From the NCBI GenBank assembly GCA_017429945.1, contig JAFRNY010000036.1:1-64000 (forward strand): a stretch of DNA of 64,000 bases, read 5' to 3'. How positions within the stretch are numbered: the first letter of the stretch is position 1; every line of letters begins with the position of its first letter. Source of the DNA: Bacteroidaceae bacterium. Lineage in GTDB: Bacteria > Bacteroidota > Bacteroidia > Bacteroidales > Bacteroidaceae. Under the pieces are notes generated by a model that did no database searches, was not told the origin of the DNA, and worked only from the letters and a program-made list of their open reading frames with translations. The position numbers and the translations under genes were made by a program. This document shows, in pieces, positions 8,069 through 16,079 of the stretch.

Positions 8069-10255
8069 TCATTTTGCCGTGATGGAGCTGAGGACTGTGG
8101 TGGTGCCTACGTGCGAGCTGCCCAGATAGAGTCCGTGCCAGGCTGTGGTGGCATCGGTGGGCTCTGTGGAGGACGACTTGAGCGTGTACTTCGAGCCCGA
8201 CTTCATGCCCTTTGCGGTGATAAAGGTGCAACGGCTGCTGATGGCCACCGGCAGCTGGAACGTCACGAGATTGTTGCCCGAGGCGTCGGCAAGCGTGTTG
8301 TAGACATTAGCCTTCACACTGGCCGATCCGGGGAAGCTGTAGCCCTGCGCGGCGCCCGAGATGGTGCCCGAGCTGCTGCTCTGCTGACCGCCCAGACCGA
8401 TGGCGTAGCCCGTGCCTGTAATCTGGATATAATTGTTGTTGTCGCAGTCGAAAGCCTCATCGGGGTCGCCCTTGGTCATATAGGCCAGCACGGCGCCGTT
8501 GCCGATGGTGATGGCTCCCGAGGAGCCGAGATTGCTGTCGATGACGTCGTTGCCCGTGCTGTAGGCCACGGTGACTCCTCCGCTGAAGAGAATCTTTCCG
8601 GCAGAATTGAGGCAGTCGTCGTAGCATTTGAAATAATGCTTGCCGCCAGCCACAGTGATGCTCGACTTCGACTCCAGACCCTCGGCGCCATTGGCGCTGG
8701 TGGTTATCTCCGTGGTGCCGCCATAGAGCGTTGCGGCGCAGATGGCTTTGATGCCTTTGTTTGAGGAATTGCTGTTGTAGGAAGAGCTGGTAGTGATGGT
8801 CAGCGTGGGACCGGTGCCGTCGCTGAGGCCTTGGGTGTAAGAGCCCGTGATGTTGGTCCACGTGCTGCCGCCGCCCATACCGCCTCCGCCGCCGGGACCG
8901 CCTCCATGGCCGCCCCAACCACCCCAGCCTCCGCCGCCTCCGCCGCCACTGGAGCTCTGGGTGCCGTCGCCAGCCTTGATGCCTTTGCCTCCGGCTGCCG
9001 TCATATTGATGGTTATGGTGCCGGCGTTGAGGGCTATATTAAGGCCCTTGATGCCCTTGGCGCCTTTATAGTCGCTGCTTACGGTGGCTATGGCGGCGCT
9101 GTTGTTGATGGTGAGGGTGCCGCCGTTGGTCACTACGTCGTAGGCCTTGATGCCGCGGCCGGCCGACCCTTTAATCGTAGCATTAATCGTGCCGCCGTTG
9201 ACGATGACCTTACCGCCGCTGAGCGCTGTCACATACGAGGGGTCGCTGCTGTCGCTGGTGTCAACGGCTCCGCTGCACGTGAGCGTCAGTGTCCCATCGT
9301 TGACGACGAGTGTTGAATCGGCCTTGATGGCCTTGCCGCCGGCTGCCGTCGTGGTGATGTTAAGCGTGCCGCCGTTGATGTAGATGTTGCCGCTGTCCTC
9401 ATCCTCGTGGTCGGTGGTCTCGCCCGTGTTGGTGGTGCCGTCGAGGTCGCACTGTATGCCGTCGTCGCCCACGCCCTTGATTGTGAGGGTGCCGCTCTCC
9501 ATGAGGAAGTACTCGTCGCACGAGATGCCGTCCTTCACGGCCGCAGCCACGGTGATGTCGGCGTTCTTCATTGTCATATATTCAGCGCTCTTGATGCCGT
9601 GGGCATACTTACCATTGACGGTCAGCGTGCCCTTGCCCTTCAGCTCGAGGTGGCCTTTGCAGTAGAGGGCCGACTTCTGTTCGAGGTCGGTCGATGGCGA
9701 TGCGCAGTCGGTGAGTTCGTTCACGGTGCCGCTCTTCACGCTGAGGTCGATGCGCTTGCCGTTCATTATGCAGACGGCGGCTCCGGAGTAGACAGGCGTG
9801 GCGTTCACGAGCGTTAGGCCGCGCAGCTCTACGGTGGCCTTGTACGAGCCAGTAGTGTAGAACTCGCCGTCGGTGGACGAACCCTCGAGGCTGTAGGTGA
9901 TTTCCTCGGCCACGTCGGTGCTTTGGGCTATGCTGACGTGTGCTCCGCTGACGGCCGGCGTCACCAGATGCGCGATGTCGCCAGCCACGTAGACCTTAGC
10001 TGTCGTGCCGCTATAGACGACGCTGACGGTGGCGGGATCAACCGTCGTGGCATCAACGTACATACGAGTGATATCGCTGATAGCGAATGTCTTATTCTCT
10101 ATCGTAAGGCTCGTGCCGTCGGTGTAAGGCATAGTGCCGGCATCGGCTGCGGGGAACTGATAGATGACGTCGCCCACGACGACGTTCAGCGTCTGAGCCA
10201 CGGCCGCTGCTGCGCTTGCTGCGAGCAGGGCTAAAGAAAGGATGTACTTTTTCAT
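8069..10255 (-). CDS. Secreted Cthe_2159-like carbohydrate-binding beta-helix protein
   Basis: This 728-residue protein has a signal peptide (about 1-20, cleaved near VAQ). It consists mainly of short parallel-beta-helix-like turns with recurring GGTLTI, KGIKA and DGI motifs: KYAHGIKSAEY, VKDGISCDEYFLMESGTLTIKG, VGDDGIQCD. This layout matches the Cthe_2159 carbohydrate-binding family, whose type member binds polygalacturonate and cellulose with calcium. A loop around residues 430-465 is almost only glycine, tryptophan and histidine (GGGGGGGWGGWGGHGGG). No sorting domain is visible at the C-terminus. It lies 2 bp downstream of the Ig-domain gene in one unit. Pectin binding is an inference from family and neighbours. 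Confidence 0.82.
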   Translation of the reverse strand: MKKYILSLALLAASAAAAVAQTLNVVVGDVIYQFPAADAGTMPYTDGTSLTIENKTFAISDITRMYVDATTVDPATVSVVYSGTTAKVYVAGDIAHLVTPAVSGAHVSIAQSTDVAEEITYSLEGSSTDGEFYTTGSYKATVELRGLTLVNATPVYSGAAVCIMNGKRIDLSVKSGTVNELTDCASPSTDLEQKSALYCKGHLELKGKGTLTVNGKYAHGIKSAEYMTMKNADITVAAAVKDGISCDEYFLMESGTLTIKGVGDDGIQCDLDGTTNTGETTDHEDEDSGNIYINGGTLNITTTAAGGKAIKADSTLVVNDGTLTLTCSGAVDTSDSSDPSYVTALSGGKVIVNGGTINATIKGSAGRGIKAYDVVTNGGTLTINNSAAIATVSSDYKGAKGIKGLNIALNAGTITINMTAAGGKGIKAGDGTQSSSGGGGGGGWGGWGGHGGGPGGGGGMGGGSTWTNITGSYTQGLSDGTGPTLTITTSSSYNSNSSNKGIKAICAATLYGGTTEITTSANGAEGLESKSSITVAGGKHYFKCYDDCLNSAGKILFSGGVTVAYSTGNDVIDSNLGSSGAITIGNGAVLAYMTKGDPDEAFDCDNNNYIQITGTGYAIGLGGQQSSSSGTISGAAQGYSFPGSASVKANVYNTLADASGNNLVTFQLPVAISSRCTFITAKGMKSGSKYTLKSSSTEPTDATTAWHGLYLGSSHVGTTTVLSSITAK

Positions 10256-10257
10256 GG

Positions 10258-10947
10258 CTATCGGATGTTAAGTTTGATGGTCTTGCTGCCGGAGCTTACT
10301 ACGTAGAGACCCTTCCGAAGGACGGCTTGGGCCTTGGCCAGAGATTCGAACTGTCCGACGAAGATGCCCGAGGCAGTGAACACCTTCACGCTGCCGCCGA
10401 CAGCCAGACTGCGTACGGCGTCGTACTCGCCAACGGTGATGGTATACGATGCTTCGCCAGCCTCGTACTCATCGTTGCCGGCGAACGAGACGGTGATAGT
10501 TGCCGTGCCGGCACCCACGAGCGTCACGTTGCCGTCGGCATCGACGGTGGCCACGCTCTCGTCGCTGCTCGTCCATGTGACTTCCAGACCATTGGGATTG
10601 TCGAGCGTAGGACCGCTGAAGTCCTCGCCCAGCGTGGCTGTGTACTCGGTGACGTCGCTGTCGAAAGCCAGACCGCTCTCTACCTTAACAGGCGTTACCG
10701 GCGTCAATTCGCCCGTTGCGGAGAAGGCCATCGAGGCCAGGTCGGCAAGCGCGAGCGTCGTCGTGCCGTCGCCGTTGGTGGCCACGAGCTGCCCGTCAGC
10801 AAAAGTTATCTCAAGGGAAGCGACGCTCAACGTCGTCTGAGCCCCTGCGGCATCCGTGATAATGAGATACGGATACGTGTAGTCATCGGCCAACAGAGCT
10901 GAAGGGCCCAGAGCCATGACTAAAGCCAAAAACAATAATCTTTTCAT
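10258..10947 (-). CDS. Secreted Ig-like (BIG2) protein with type IX sorting domain
   Basis: This 229-residue protein has a signal peptide (about 1-20, MKRLLFLALVMALGPSALLA). Residues about 85-165 form a bacterial Ig-like fold: VTWTSSDESVATVDADGNVT followed by GAGTATITV. The C-terminal segment (VKVFTASGIFVGQF ... KGLYVVSSGSKTIKLNIR) resembles a type IX secretion sorting domain. The N-terminal part contains a LASMAFS-type motif also seen near the start of the downstream protein. It is the promoter-proximal gene of a two-gene unit; only 2 bp separate it from the Cthe_2159-like gene. It may be an accessory or anchoring partner of that protein, which is an inference. Confidence 0.8.
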   Translation of the reverse strand: MKRLLFLALVMALGPSALLADDYTYPYLIITDAAGAQTTLSVASLEITFADGQLVATNGDGTTTLALADLASMAFSATGELTPVTPVKVESGLAFDSDVTEYTATLGEDFSGPTLDNPNGLEVTWTSSDESVATVDADGNVTLVGAGTATITVSFAGNDEYEAGEASYTITVGEYDAVRSLAVGGSVKVFTASGIFVGQFESLAKAQAVLRKGLYVVSSGSKTIKLNIR

Positions 10948-10979
10948 ACGTCAGTGCTTAATTGCTTACAATTTGGGCG

Positions 10980-10987
10980 CAAAGGTA
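10980..10987 (-). promoter_or_regulatory. -7 promoter box for the Ig / Cthe_2159 unit
   Basis: TACCTTTG on the minus strand, followed by CGCC, 33 bp upstream of the start codon at 10947. Confidence 0.8.
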
Positions 10988-11046
10988 GATATTTTTCTGA
11001 CAATATGAAAGATATTAACGCTTTTTATTATTACATTGTACGATAA

Positions 11047-11092
11047 AAGCCACAGGCAAAACCTTTAAGAGAGAAGGTTTTGCCCGTGGCTT
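11047..11092 (-). terminator. 19-bp hairpin terminator of the GH27 gene
   Basis: Arms 11047-11065 and 11074-11092 pair over 19 positions with one G-U on the minus-strand RNA and an 8-nt loop. A short T-run follows on the minus strand. It lies about 80 bp past the GH27 stop codon. Confidence 0.8.
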
Positions 11093-11173
11093 CTTGTATT
11101 AATGAATTTATAGCCGAGAACCTTGCAGGTCAAGCATCTAAGCCATAGCCCCATTTGGGGTAGGCCTATGATG

Positions 11174-12748
11174 CTACAATTTGGAGACTATCATGCAATC
11201 GATGTCGGGCATCCAAGCCTTGGCATTGTAGAGGCGGACCGTATTGGAACCTTTCTGAAGAGGCACGCTGACGGTGATCTTGCCTGGCTTGGACCAGTTG
11301 CGGGAGTGCGTGGCAAGCGTGGTTATGTGCTTGCCGTTGACTTCGAGGTCCATGTCGCGCTGTTCGCCGCTGTAGTACACGAAGGTCACCCTGCGATAGC
11401 CGGCCTTCTCTACGTAGACGTCCTTCCATACGATGTCGTTGTCGGCGCTCTGGCCAAGGAAGCCAGCGACGTAGCCGCCCATGGCCCCCTCCTTGGCGCT
11501 ATAGACTGCGGTCTGAGCAGCTACGTTATTGCGAAGTTCCTGATACTTCTGCATGTAAGCCGTCTCGGCTTCATAGACCTTACGGTCGATGCGCTTCTTC
11601 GTCTTGGCCGTGAAAATCTGCGTGCCGTGGGCTGGCACCATAGCGTGGAATTCGCCTGAGATGGCGGGATAGTCGAGGTTGTCGAAGCAGTCGTGGCAGA
11701 CGACGGGGTCAGCCATATCGAGAGCGTCCCATGTGAAGCTCACGTGCTGCTCCTCGTCGCTCGGGTTATAGATGGCGAAAGCGCGCTCAGGGCCGTGGAG
11801 CTTCTTAATGTCCTTCACCAGAAGGTAGCACTCGCCTATCTTGGCTGCAACGTAAGCCTGCAGATGCAGCGGGTCCTGGTTCAAGGCTATGAGGTCCTTG
11901 TTGCACATGAGCTTCAGCGCGGCCGGCTTGATGTTGGCCATATCGCAACCGATGAGCAAGGGCGAGCTCATGATGCACCACATGCCGAAGTGCGTGCGGT
12001 CTTCTATCTCCGACATCGAGCGGCCCACCTCGAGCATGTCCATATCGTTGTAGTGGCCGTCGTGGCAATAGGCGCTCAGGTAGAGGTTCTCGGCCAGGAT
12101 GCCCTTCACGCTGCGCCAGGCATCGTAGATGTCGCCCGTCGTGCGCCACGAGTCGGCAACGTCGGCACTCCACGTGCCGGGGTAGGCCCAGCGACACATA
12201 TTATATACTATGCCCTGCTTCTTGCAGCTCTTGATAGCCTTGCTGATCTTGGTGTACTGCTCGCGCTCGTCGAGCCCCATGTGGTTGCCGCCGCAGTAGT
12301 CCACCTTGATGAAGTCGAAGTCCCATTCGTCGAAATATAGGCGGCAGTCCTGCTCCTCGTGGCCGGCAAAGCCTACGCCGATGCCCCAGGCATGGCGGTT
12401 GCCAGAGCCGCAGGTGTTGTCGCCCGCATCGCTATAGATGCCGGCTTTGAGACCCAGGCTGTGGATATAATCTACCAAAGAGCGCATGCCAGAGGGGAAC
12501 AGCTTGGTGTTCAGCCGCAAATGGCCGTCGGAGCCGCGGCCATCCCAATAGCCGTCGTCGATGTTGACATACTGGTAGCCGGCCGCCTGCAGACCGTTCT
12601 TATGCATGGCATCTGCCTGCTGGCGGATAAGCTGTTCGTTGATATTAAGGGCAAAAGTGTTCCACGACGACCATCCCATCGTGGGCGTTCGCTGTGCTAC
12701 GGCTGACGTTGCCACAGCCAGCAGCAAAAGGAGAAAGTTTTTACGCAT
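11174..12748 (-). CDS. GH27 alpha-galactosidase with C-terminal CBM-like domain
   Basis: This 524-residue enzyme is predicted to remove terminal alpha-galactose. It has a signal peptide (1-18, cleaved near AVAQ). The GH27 barrel opens with TPTMGWSSWNTF and NIDDGYWDGRG. The nucleophile is D150 in FIKVDYCGG and the acid/base is D206 in SWRTTGDIYD. A beta-sandwich domain follows (about 300-385). The last 135 residues (YEAETAYMQ ... DIDCMIVSKL) form a CBM6/CBM35-like sandwich. No sorting domain is seen, so it is probably periplasmic. It has its own terminator and a divergent promoter region shared with purN. Galactose removal from pectic or galactomannan side chains would fit the pectin genes to the left. 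Confidence 0.93.
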   Translation of the reverse strand: MRKNFLLLLLAVATSAVAQRTPTMGWSSWNTFALNINEQLIRQQADAMHKNGLQAAGYQYVNIDDGYWDGRGSDGHLRLNTKLFPSGMRSLVDYIHSLGLKAGIYSDAGDNTCGSGNRHAWGIGVGFAGHEEQDCRLYFDEWDFDFIKVDYCGGNHMGLDEREQYTKISKAIKSCKKQGIVYNMCRWAYPGTWSADVADSWRTTGDIYDAWRSVKGILAENLYLSAYCHDGHYNDMDMLEVGRSMSEIEDRTHFGMWCIMSSPLLIGCDMANIKPAALKLMCNKDLIALNQDPLHLQAYVAAKIGECYLLVKDIKKLHGPERAFAIYNPSDEEQHVSFTWDALDMADPVVCHDCFDNLDYPAISGEFHAMVPAHGTQIFTAKTKKRIDRKVYEAETAYMQKYQELRNNVAAQTAVYSAKEGAMGGYVAGFLGQSADNDIVWKDVYVEKAGYRRVTFVYYSGEQRDMDLEVNGKHITTLATHSRNWSKPGKITVSVPLQKGSNTVRLYNAKAWMPDIDCMIVSKL

Positions 12749-12778
12749 AATGGTGAGTTTTATTAGGGTTTTGCGCCG

Positions 12779-12786
12779 TAAAGATA
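12779..12786 (-). promoter_or_regulatory. Weak -7 box for GH27
   Basis: TATCTTTA on the minus strand, one base off TAnnTTTG, lies 30 bp upstream of the GH27 start. A TTG lies about 20 nt further upstream. Confidence 0.5.
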
Positions 12787-12881
12787 ACCATAATCTTTCA
12801 ATTATTCTCTTTTCTCTGTTCTCTTTTTTCTTTTCAGCCTCAATTTTTCTCTTTTCTCTTTTCTCTTTTCCTTAAAATCCC

Positions 12882-12889
12882 TATCTTTG
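12882..12889 (+). promoter_or_regulatory. -7 promoter box for purN
   Basis: TATCTTTG followed by CGCC, 23 bp upstream of the purN ATG. The preceding 60 bp is a pyrimidine-rich tract of repeated tttctctttt. Confidence 0.8.
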
Positions 12890-12912
12890 CGCCAAAATAA
12901 ACCCTCACAGTC

Positions 12913-13509
12913 ATGAACATAGCCATTTTTGTATCAGGAAGCGGGACGAATTGCGAGAACATCATTCGCTATTTCAAAGATTCCGAGGACTACCGCATGC
13001 GACTCGTCGTGAGCAACCGTGCCGACGCCTTTGCCCTCGAGAGGGCCAAACGACTGGGAGTGCCGTCGGCCGTAGTGCCGAAGGCCGAACTCAACAAGCC
13101 CGAAGTGATTCTGCCGCTGCTGCGAGAGTACGACATCGACTTCATCGTGCTGGCAGGCTTCCTCCCACTTATCCCCGACTTCCTCATCGACGCCTTCCCG
13201 CGTAGAATCGTGAACATACACCCAGCCCTGCTGCCACGCCATGGTGGCAAAGGGATGTGGGGCCACCACGTACACGAAGCCGTGAAGGCTGCCGGCGACA
13301 CCGAAACGGGCATCACCATTCACTACGTCAGCCCCGTATGCGACGGCGGCGAGATAATTGCACAGTTTAGCACGGCTGTCGAGCCCGACGACACGCCCGA
13401 GACGATAGCCGATAAGGTGCACGAGCTGGAGATGGCTCACTTCCCCGCCGTGCTCGAGCAGCTCTGGTCGGCCGACGACTTAAGCTCGGCCACGACGAAC
13501 TCCGATTGA
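12913..13509 (+). CDS. purN: Phosphoribosylglycinamide formyltransferase (GART)
   Basis: This 198-residue cytoplasmic enzyme carries out the third step of de novo purine synthesis, moving a formyl group from 10-formyltetrahydrofolate to GAR. The nucleotide loop VSGSGTNCENII is at the N-terminus. The catalytic triad is present as N101 and H103 in VNIHPALLP and D144 in VCDGGEII. Length matches the family. Its last 73 bp overlap, tail to tail, the 3' end of the phosphoesterase gene on the other strand. That gene has its stop inside purN, so the two messages are complementary at their 3' ends. purB lies 25 kb away, so this is not a purine operon. Confidence 0.96.
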   Translation: MNIAIFVSGSGTNCENIIRYFKDSEDYRMRLVVSNRADAFALERAKRLGVPSAVVPKAELNKPEVILPLLREYDIDFIVLAGFLPLIPDFLIDAFPRRIVNIHPALLPRHGGKGMWGHHVHEAVKAAGDTETGITIHYVSPVCDGGEIIAQFSTAVEPDDTPETIADKVHELEMAHFPAVLEQLWSADDLSSATTNSD

Positions 13510-14567
13510 GTGCCGATGCGGAACCGTCCGCCCCAGATGCCTAAGCCCGACGAGACATAATAGCGGGTGGCACCACGCTGGTGGCTGCCCCAAGAACATT
13601 CAAAAAGGCGGTCGGTAATCCACGAGACGGGCCACACCTGGCCGCGGTGAGTGTGACCGCTAAACTGAAAATCTACGCCCGCACGCTCGGCCTCCTCAAG
13701 GTTGTAAGGCTCGTGAACGAGGGCTATGGTATAAGCAGTATCGGGCACCCCGGTAAGCAAATCCTTCAGGCGCGCACGGCTCCTGTTGCCATGGTCATCG
13801 CGTCCGATAATAGCCAACGACGGCTCGATGAAAGCCACGCTATCGACAAGCAGGCGGATGCCGGCATCCTCGTAAAACCGTTGGGCTGATTCTAAACGGC
13901 TATAATATTCATGATTGCCGAGACAGGCATATACGGGAGCCTGAAGACGATGGAACTCCTCGGCCATATTCTCCTCGAGAAGCGGACGTACGCTTATGTC
14001 GATGATATCACCGCCTATGAGGACAAGGTCCGGAGCCTCGGCATTGATCATGGTAATCCATCGGGCCAGTTCGCGACGAGAGTTGTGGTAGCCGAGGTGG
14101 AGGTCACTGACCATGACAATCTTGTAGTCGCGCGTCAAAGGCTTAGAAGTCGTCAGCGTCTCGCGCACGCGTACCTTATTATAATAATGCAGCTTGCCGT
14201 AGGCCAACAGGCCGCCGAGCACTGCAAAGCAAACGGCCGTAGTGTACCAGTTGGCCACCAGCCAACCACGGGGCACAAGGTGAAGCAGACGTCCGAGGTC
14301 GAGCACGGCAAAAAGCATCACTGCATAGAGAATCACAATCAACGATGAGGTGCCAACGACGTAAAGCGTGCGCGCCAACGGCAACGGAAGGCTGTCGAGC
14401 TTGCCCGTGAAATCTAGGAAAAGGCTTAAGAAACAAAGAATGCCGAGAGCTATCACGGCCACCTTCCAGCCAGAGGCCAGCGGCAGAAGCACCCACAGAT
14501 GCCAACTAAGATAAGCAATGGCCGACACGGGGATCATGATGAGTATTAAAAACCAAATGATATTCAT
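13437..14567 (-). CDS. Membrane-anchored calcineurin-like metallophosphoesterase
   Basis: This 376-residue protein has an N-terminal membrane part of about four helices (residues 1-125), followed by a metallophosphoesterase domain. The metal ligands appear in order: SDLHLG, GGDIID, GNHEYY, ALVHEP and SGHTHRGQ. It resembles the YkuE/YaeI class, some of which act on lipid-linked substrates. The true substrate is unknown. The C-terminal tail (SSADQSCSSTAGK) is encoded within the 3' end of purN on the opposite strand. Translation of the tail is not essential to the fold, which ends at FVVAELK. It has its own promoter at 14591. Confidence 0.92.
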   Translation of the reverse strand: MNIIWFLILIMIPVSAIAYLSWHLWVLLPLASGWKVAVIALGILCFLSLFLDFTGKLDSLPLPLARTLYVVGTSSLIVILYAVMLFAVLDLGRLLHLVPRGWLVANWYTTAVCFAVLGGLLAYGKLHYYNKVRVRETLTTSKPLTRDYKIVMVSDLHLGYHNSRRELARWITMINAEAPDLVLIGGDIIDISVRPLLEENMAEEFHRLQAPVYACLGNHEYYSRLESAQRFYEDAGIRLLVDSVAFIEPSLAIIGRDDHGNRSRARLKDLLTGVPDTAYTIALVHEPYNLEEAERAGVDFQFSGHTHRGQVWPVSWITDRLFECSWGSHQRGATRYYVSSGLGIWGGRFRIGTQSEFVVAELKSSADQSCSSTAGK

Positions 14568-14590
14568 TGACCTTTGTATTTTTTTCGCCG

Positions 14591-14598
14591 CAAAGGTA
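14591..14598 (-). promoter_or_regulatory. -7 promoter box for the phosphoesterase gene
   Basis: TACCTTTG on the minus strand, followed by CGGCG, 24 bp upstream of the start codon at 14567. Confidence 0.8.
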
Positions 14599-14650
14599 TT
14601 GCTTTCGGCATAAAAGCCTCACTAACGGCGGTCAACTTTAATCTTTTTTG

Positions 14651-14658
14651 TAACTTCG
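14651..14658 (+). promoter_or_regulatory. Weak -7 box for glycerate kinase
   Basis: TAACTTCG, one base off TAnnTTTG, followed by CCC and located 32 bp upstream of the ATG. Confidence 0.45.
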
Positions 14659-14690
14659 CCCACGAAAACTACAAACATTAACGCTCGATC

Positions 14691-15728
14691 ATGAGAATTG
14701 TCATCGCAATAGATTCGTTCAAAGGATGCCTCACATCGGCCGAGGCTGCCGAAGCCGCGCGCATCGGGGTGGCCGGAGCCGCACCAACGGCTGAAGTGAT
14801 CGTCACAAGCATCAGCGACGGCGGCGAAGGTTGGCTCGAAGCCTTTCGCATGCCAGGCGATGACACAATCATGATTGACGTGCGTGATCCGCTCGGACGC
14901 ACTGTCAGCGCACGCTATCTCAGGCGCGACGCCACGGCCATCATTGAGGTGGCCGAAGCCTGCGGCCTCAGACTTCTCGCACCGGCAGAACGCAACCCTC
15001 TCATCGCCAGCACCTATGGCGTAGGCCAAATCGTGGCCGATGCTCTTGCACGAGGGTGCACAGACTTCATCATAGGCCTCGGCGGAAGCGCCACGAGCGA
15101 TGCCGGGCGAGGGATGATGGCAGCGCTGGCCAATGTCGGCATCCCCGAAGACTGCCGGTTCACCATCGCCACCGATGTTGACAATCCCCTCTATGGACAG
15201 CGGGGTGCGGCAGCCGTCTTCGGGCCACAGAAAGGCGCGACACCGGCCATGACAGAGGCTTTGGACGAGCAAGCGAGGGCCTTCGCACAAGAGGCGGCAG
15301 CACAGTTAGGTTTCGACCGCTCACAAGAGCCGGGAGCAGGAGCTGCCGGCGGCTTGGGTTATGCCTTCATGCAATTCCTTAATGCAGAGCGCCGCAGCGG
15401 CATCGACCTGCTGCTTGACGGCATAGACTTCGACAGCATTATAGCCGACGCCGACCTCATCATCACTGGCGAAGGACGTGCCGACCGCCAGACTCTCATG
15501 GGCAAGGCACCAATAGGAATCTTGAAAAGAGCTCATAAGCACAACACGCCCGTCATACTAATCGCAGGACAGATTGCTGACCGCGAACTACTCATTCAGG
15601 CCGGCTTCGCAGCTGTCGTCGGCATAAACAAAAAATGCCTCCCCGCCGGGGAGGCCATGAAGCCTGACGTTGCTTTCTGCAACATTAGAGAAACCATAGA
15701 AAACATTTGCAAGGAGCTTTGGCCTTAA
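14691..15728 (+). CDS. Glycerate kinase (GarK/GlxK family)
   Basis: This 345-residue cytoplasmic enzyme phosphorylates D-glycerate. Signatures are IAIDSFKGCLTSAEAAEA at the N-terminus, SDGGEGW, the glycine-rich loop GLGGSATSDAGRGMM, GAGAAGGLGYA, and GEGRADRQTLMGKAPIGI. It is about 25-35 residues shorter than typical members, and the shortening appears to lie in the middle (the TDVDNPLYGQRGAAAVFGPQKG region is intact). It stands alone between divergent and convergent neighbours. Whether the product is 2- or 3-phosphoglycerate cannot be read from the sequence. Confidence 0.92.
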   Translation: MRIVIAIDSFKGCLTSAEAAEAARIGVAGAAPTAEVIVTSISDGGEGWLEAFRMPGDDTIMIDVRDPLGRTVSARYLRRDATAIIEVAEACGLRLLAPAERNPLIASTYGVGQIVADALARGCTDFIIGLGGSATSDAGRGMMAALANVGIPEDCRFTIATDVDNPLYGQRGAAAVFGPQKGATPAMTEALDEQARAFAQEAAAQLGFDRSQEPGAGAAGGLGYAFMQFLNAERRSGIDLLLDGIDFDSIIADADLIITGEGRADRQTLMGKAPIGILKRAHKHNTPVILIAGQIADRELLIQAGFAAVVGINKKCLPAGEAMKPDVAFCNIRETIENICKELWP

Positions 15729-15730
15729 AG

Positions 15731-15772
15731 CCATTATAGTATACCTGCAATAATTCCATTATAAGCCTGCAA
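15731..15772. repeat. Imperfect 25-bp duplication at convergent gene ends
   Basis: CCATTATA followed by CTGCAAT occurs twice in a row with slightly different spacing. The second copy contains the stop codon and last codons of the MGMT-like gene. It looks like a short local duplication. Confidence 0.5.
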
Positions 15773-16073
15773 TCTCCCAAGCAAACCTCTTCATGTCAAC
15801 ACAACCATTCTCCTTCAGGCGCACGCCCTCGCTCATCAGGAGGATGGCCTGCTGGTGCCAACCAGGTACTGTGCGCCCTATGCTGTTCACCACCCTATGG
15901 CAAGGCAAGCCCAACTCCAACGGCGCCTCCTTCATCGCACGACCTACGGCCCGCGAGTGATTGGGCCAGCCCGCCAGCTCAGCCACACGTCCGTATGACA
16001 ACACACGTCCGGCAGGAATCTGCCGCACGATATCATATACTTCTGCTACGAAAGCGGAGTGGTCAAACGTCAT
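15759..16073 (-). CDS. MGMT-family DNA-binding protein with PCHR motif
   Basis: This 104-residue protein is the C-terminal, DNA-binding half of O6-alkylguanine-DNA alkyltransferase. It lacks the N-terminal RNase-H-like domain. Motifs include IPAGRVLSYGRVAELAGWPNHSRAVGRAM (helix-turn-helix with arginine finger) and LPCHRVV. The alkyl-acceptor cysteine is retained here; in alkyltransferase-like (ATL) proteins it is usually tryptophan. It may thus be a minimal alkyltransferase or a lesion-sensing ATL relative. It starts 6 bp after the stop of the phosphatase-superfamily gene and is likely read from the same message. Confidence 0.88.
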   Translation of the reverse strand: MTFDHSAFVAEVYDIVRQIPAGRVLSYGRVAELAGWPNHSRAVGRAMKEAPLELGLPCHRVVNSIGRTVPGWHQQAILLMSEGVRLKENGCVDMKRFAWEIAGL

Positions 16074-16079
16074 CGCGAT

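Noticed and set aside
14622..15290. Minus-strand frame opposite glycerate kinase
   Set aside because: Glycerate kinase on the plus strand has all its motifs; the antisense product has none.
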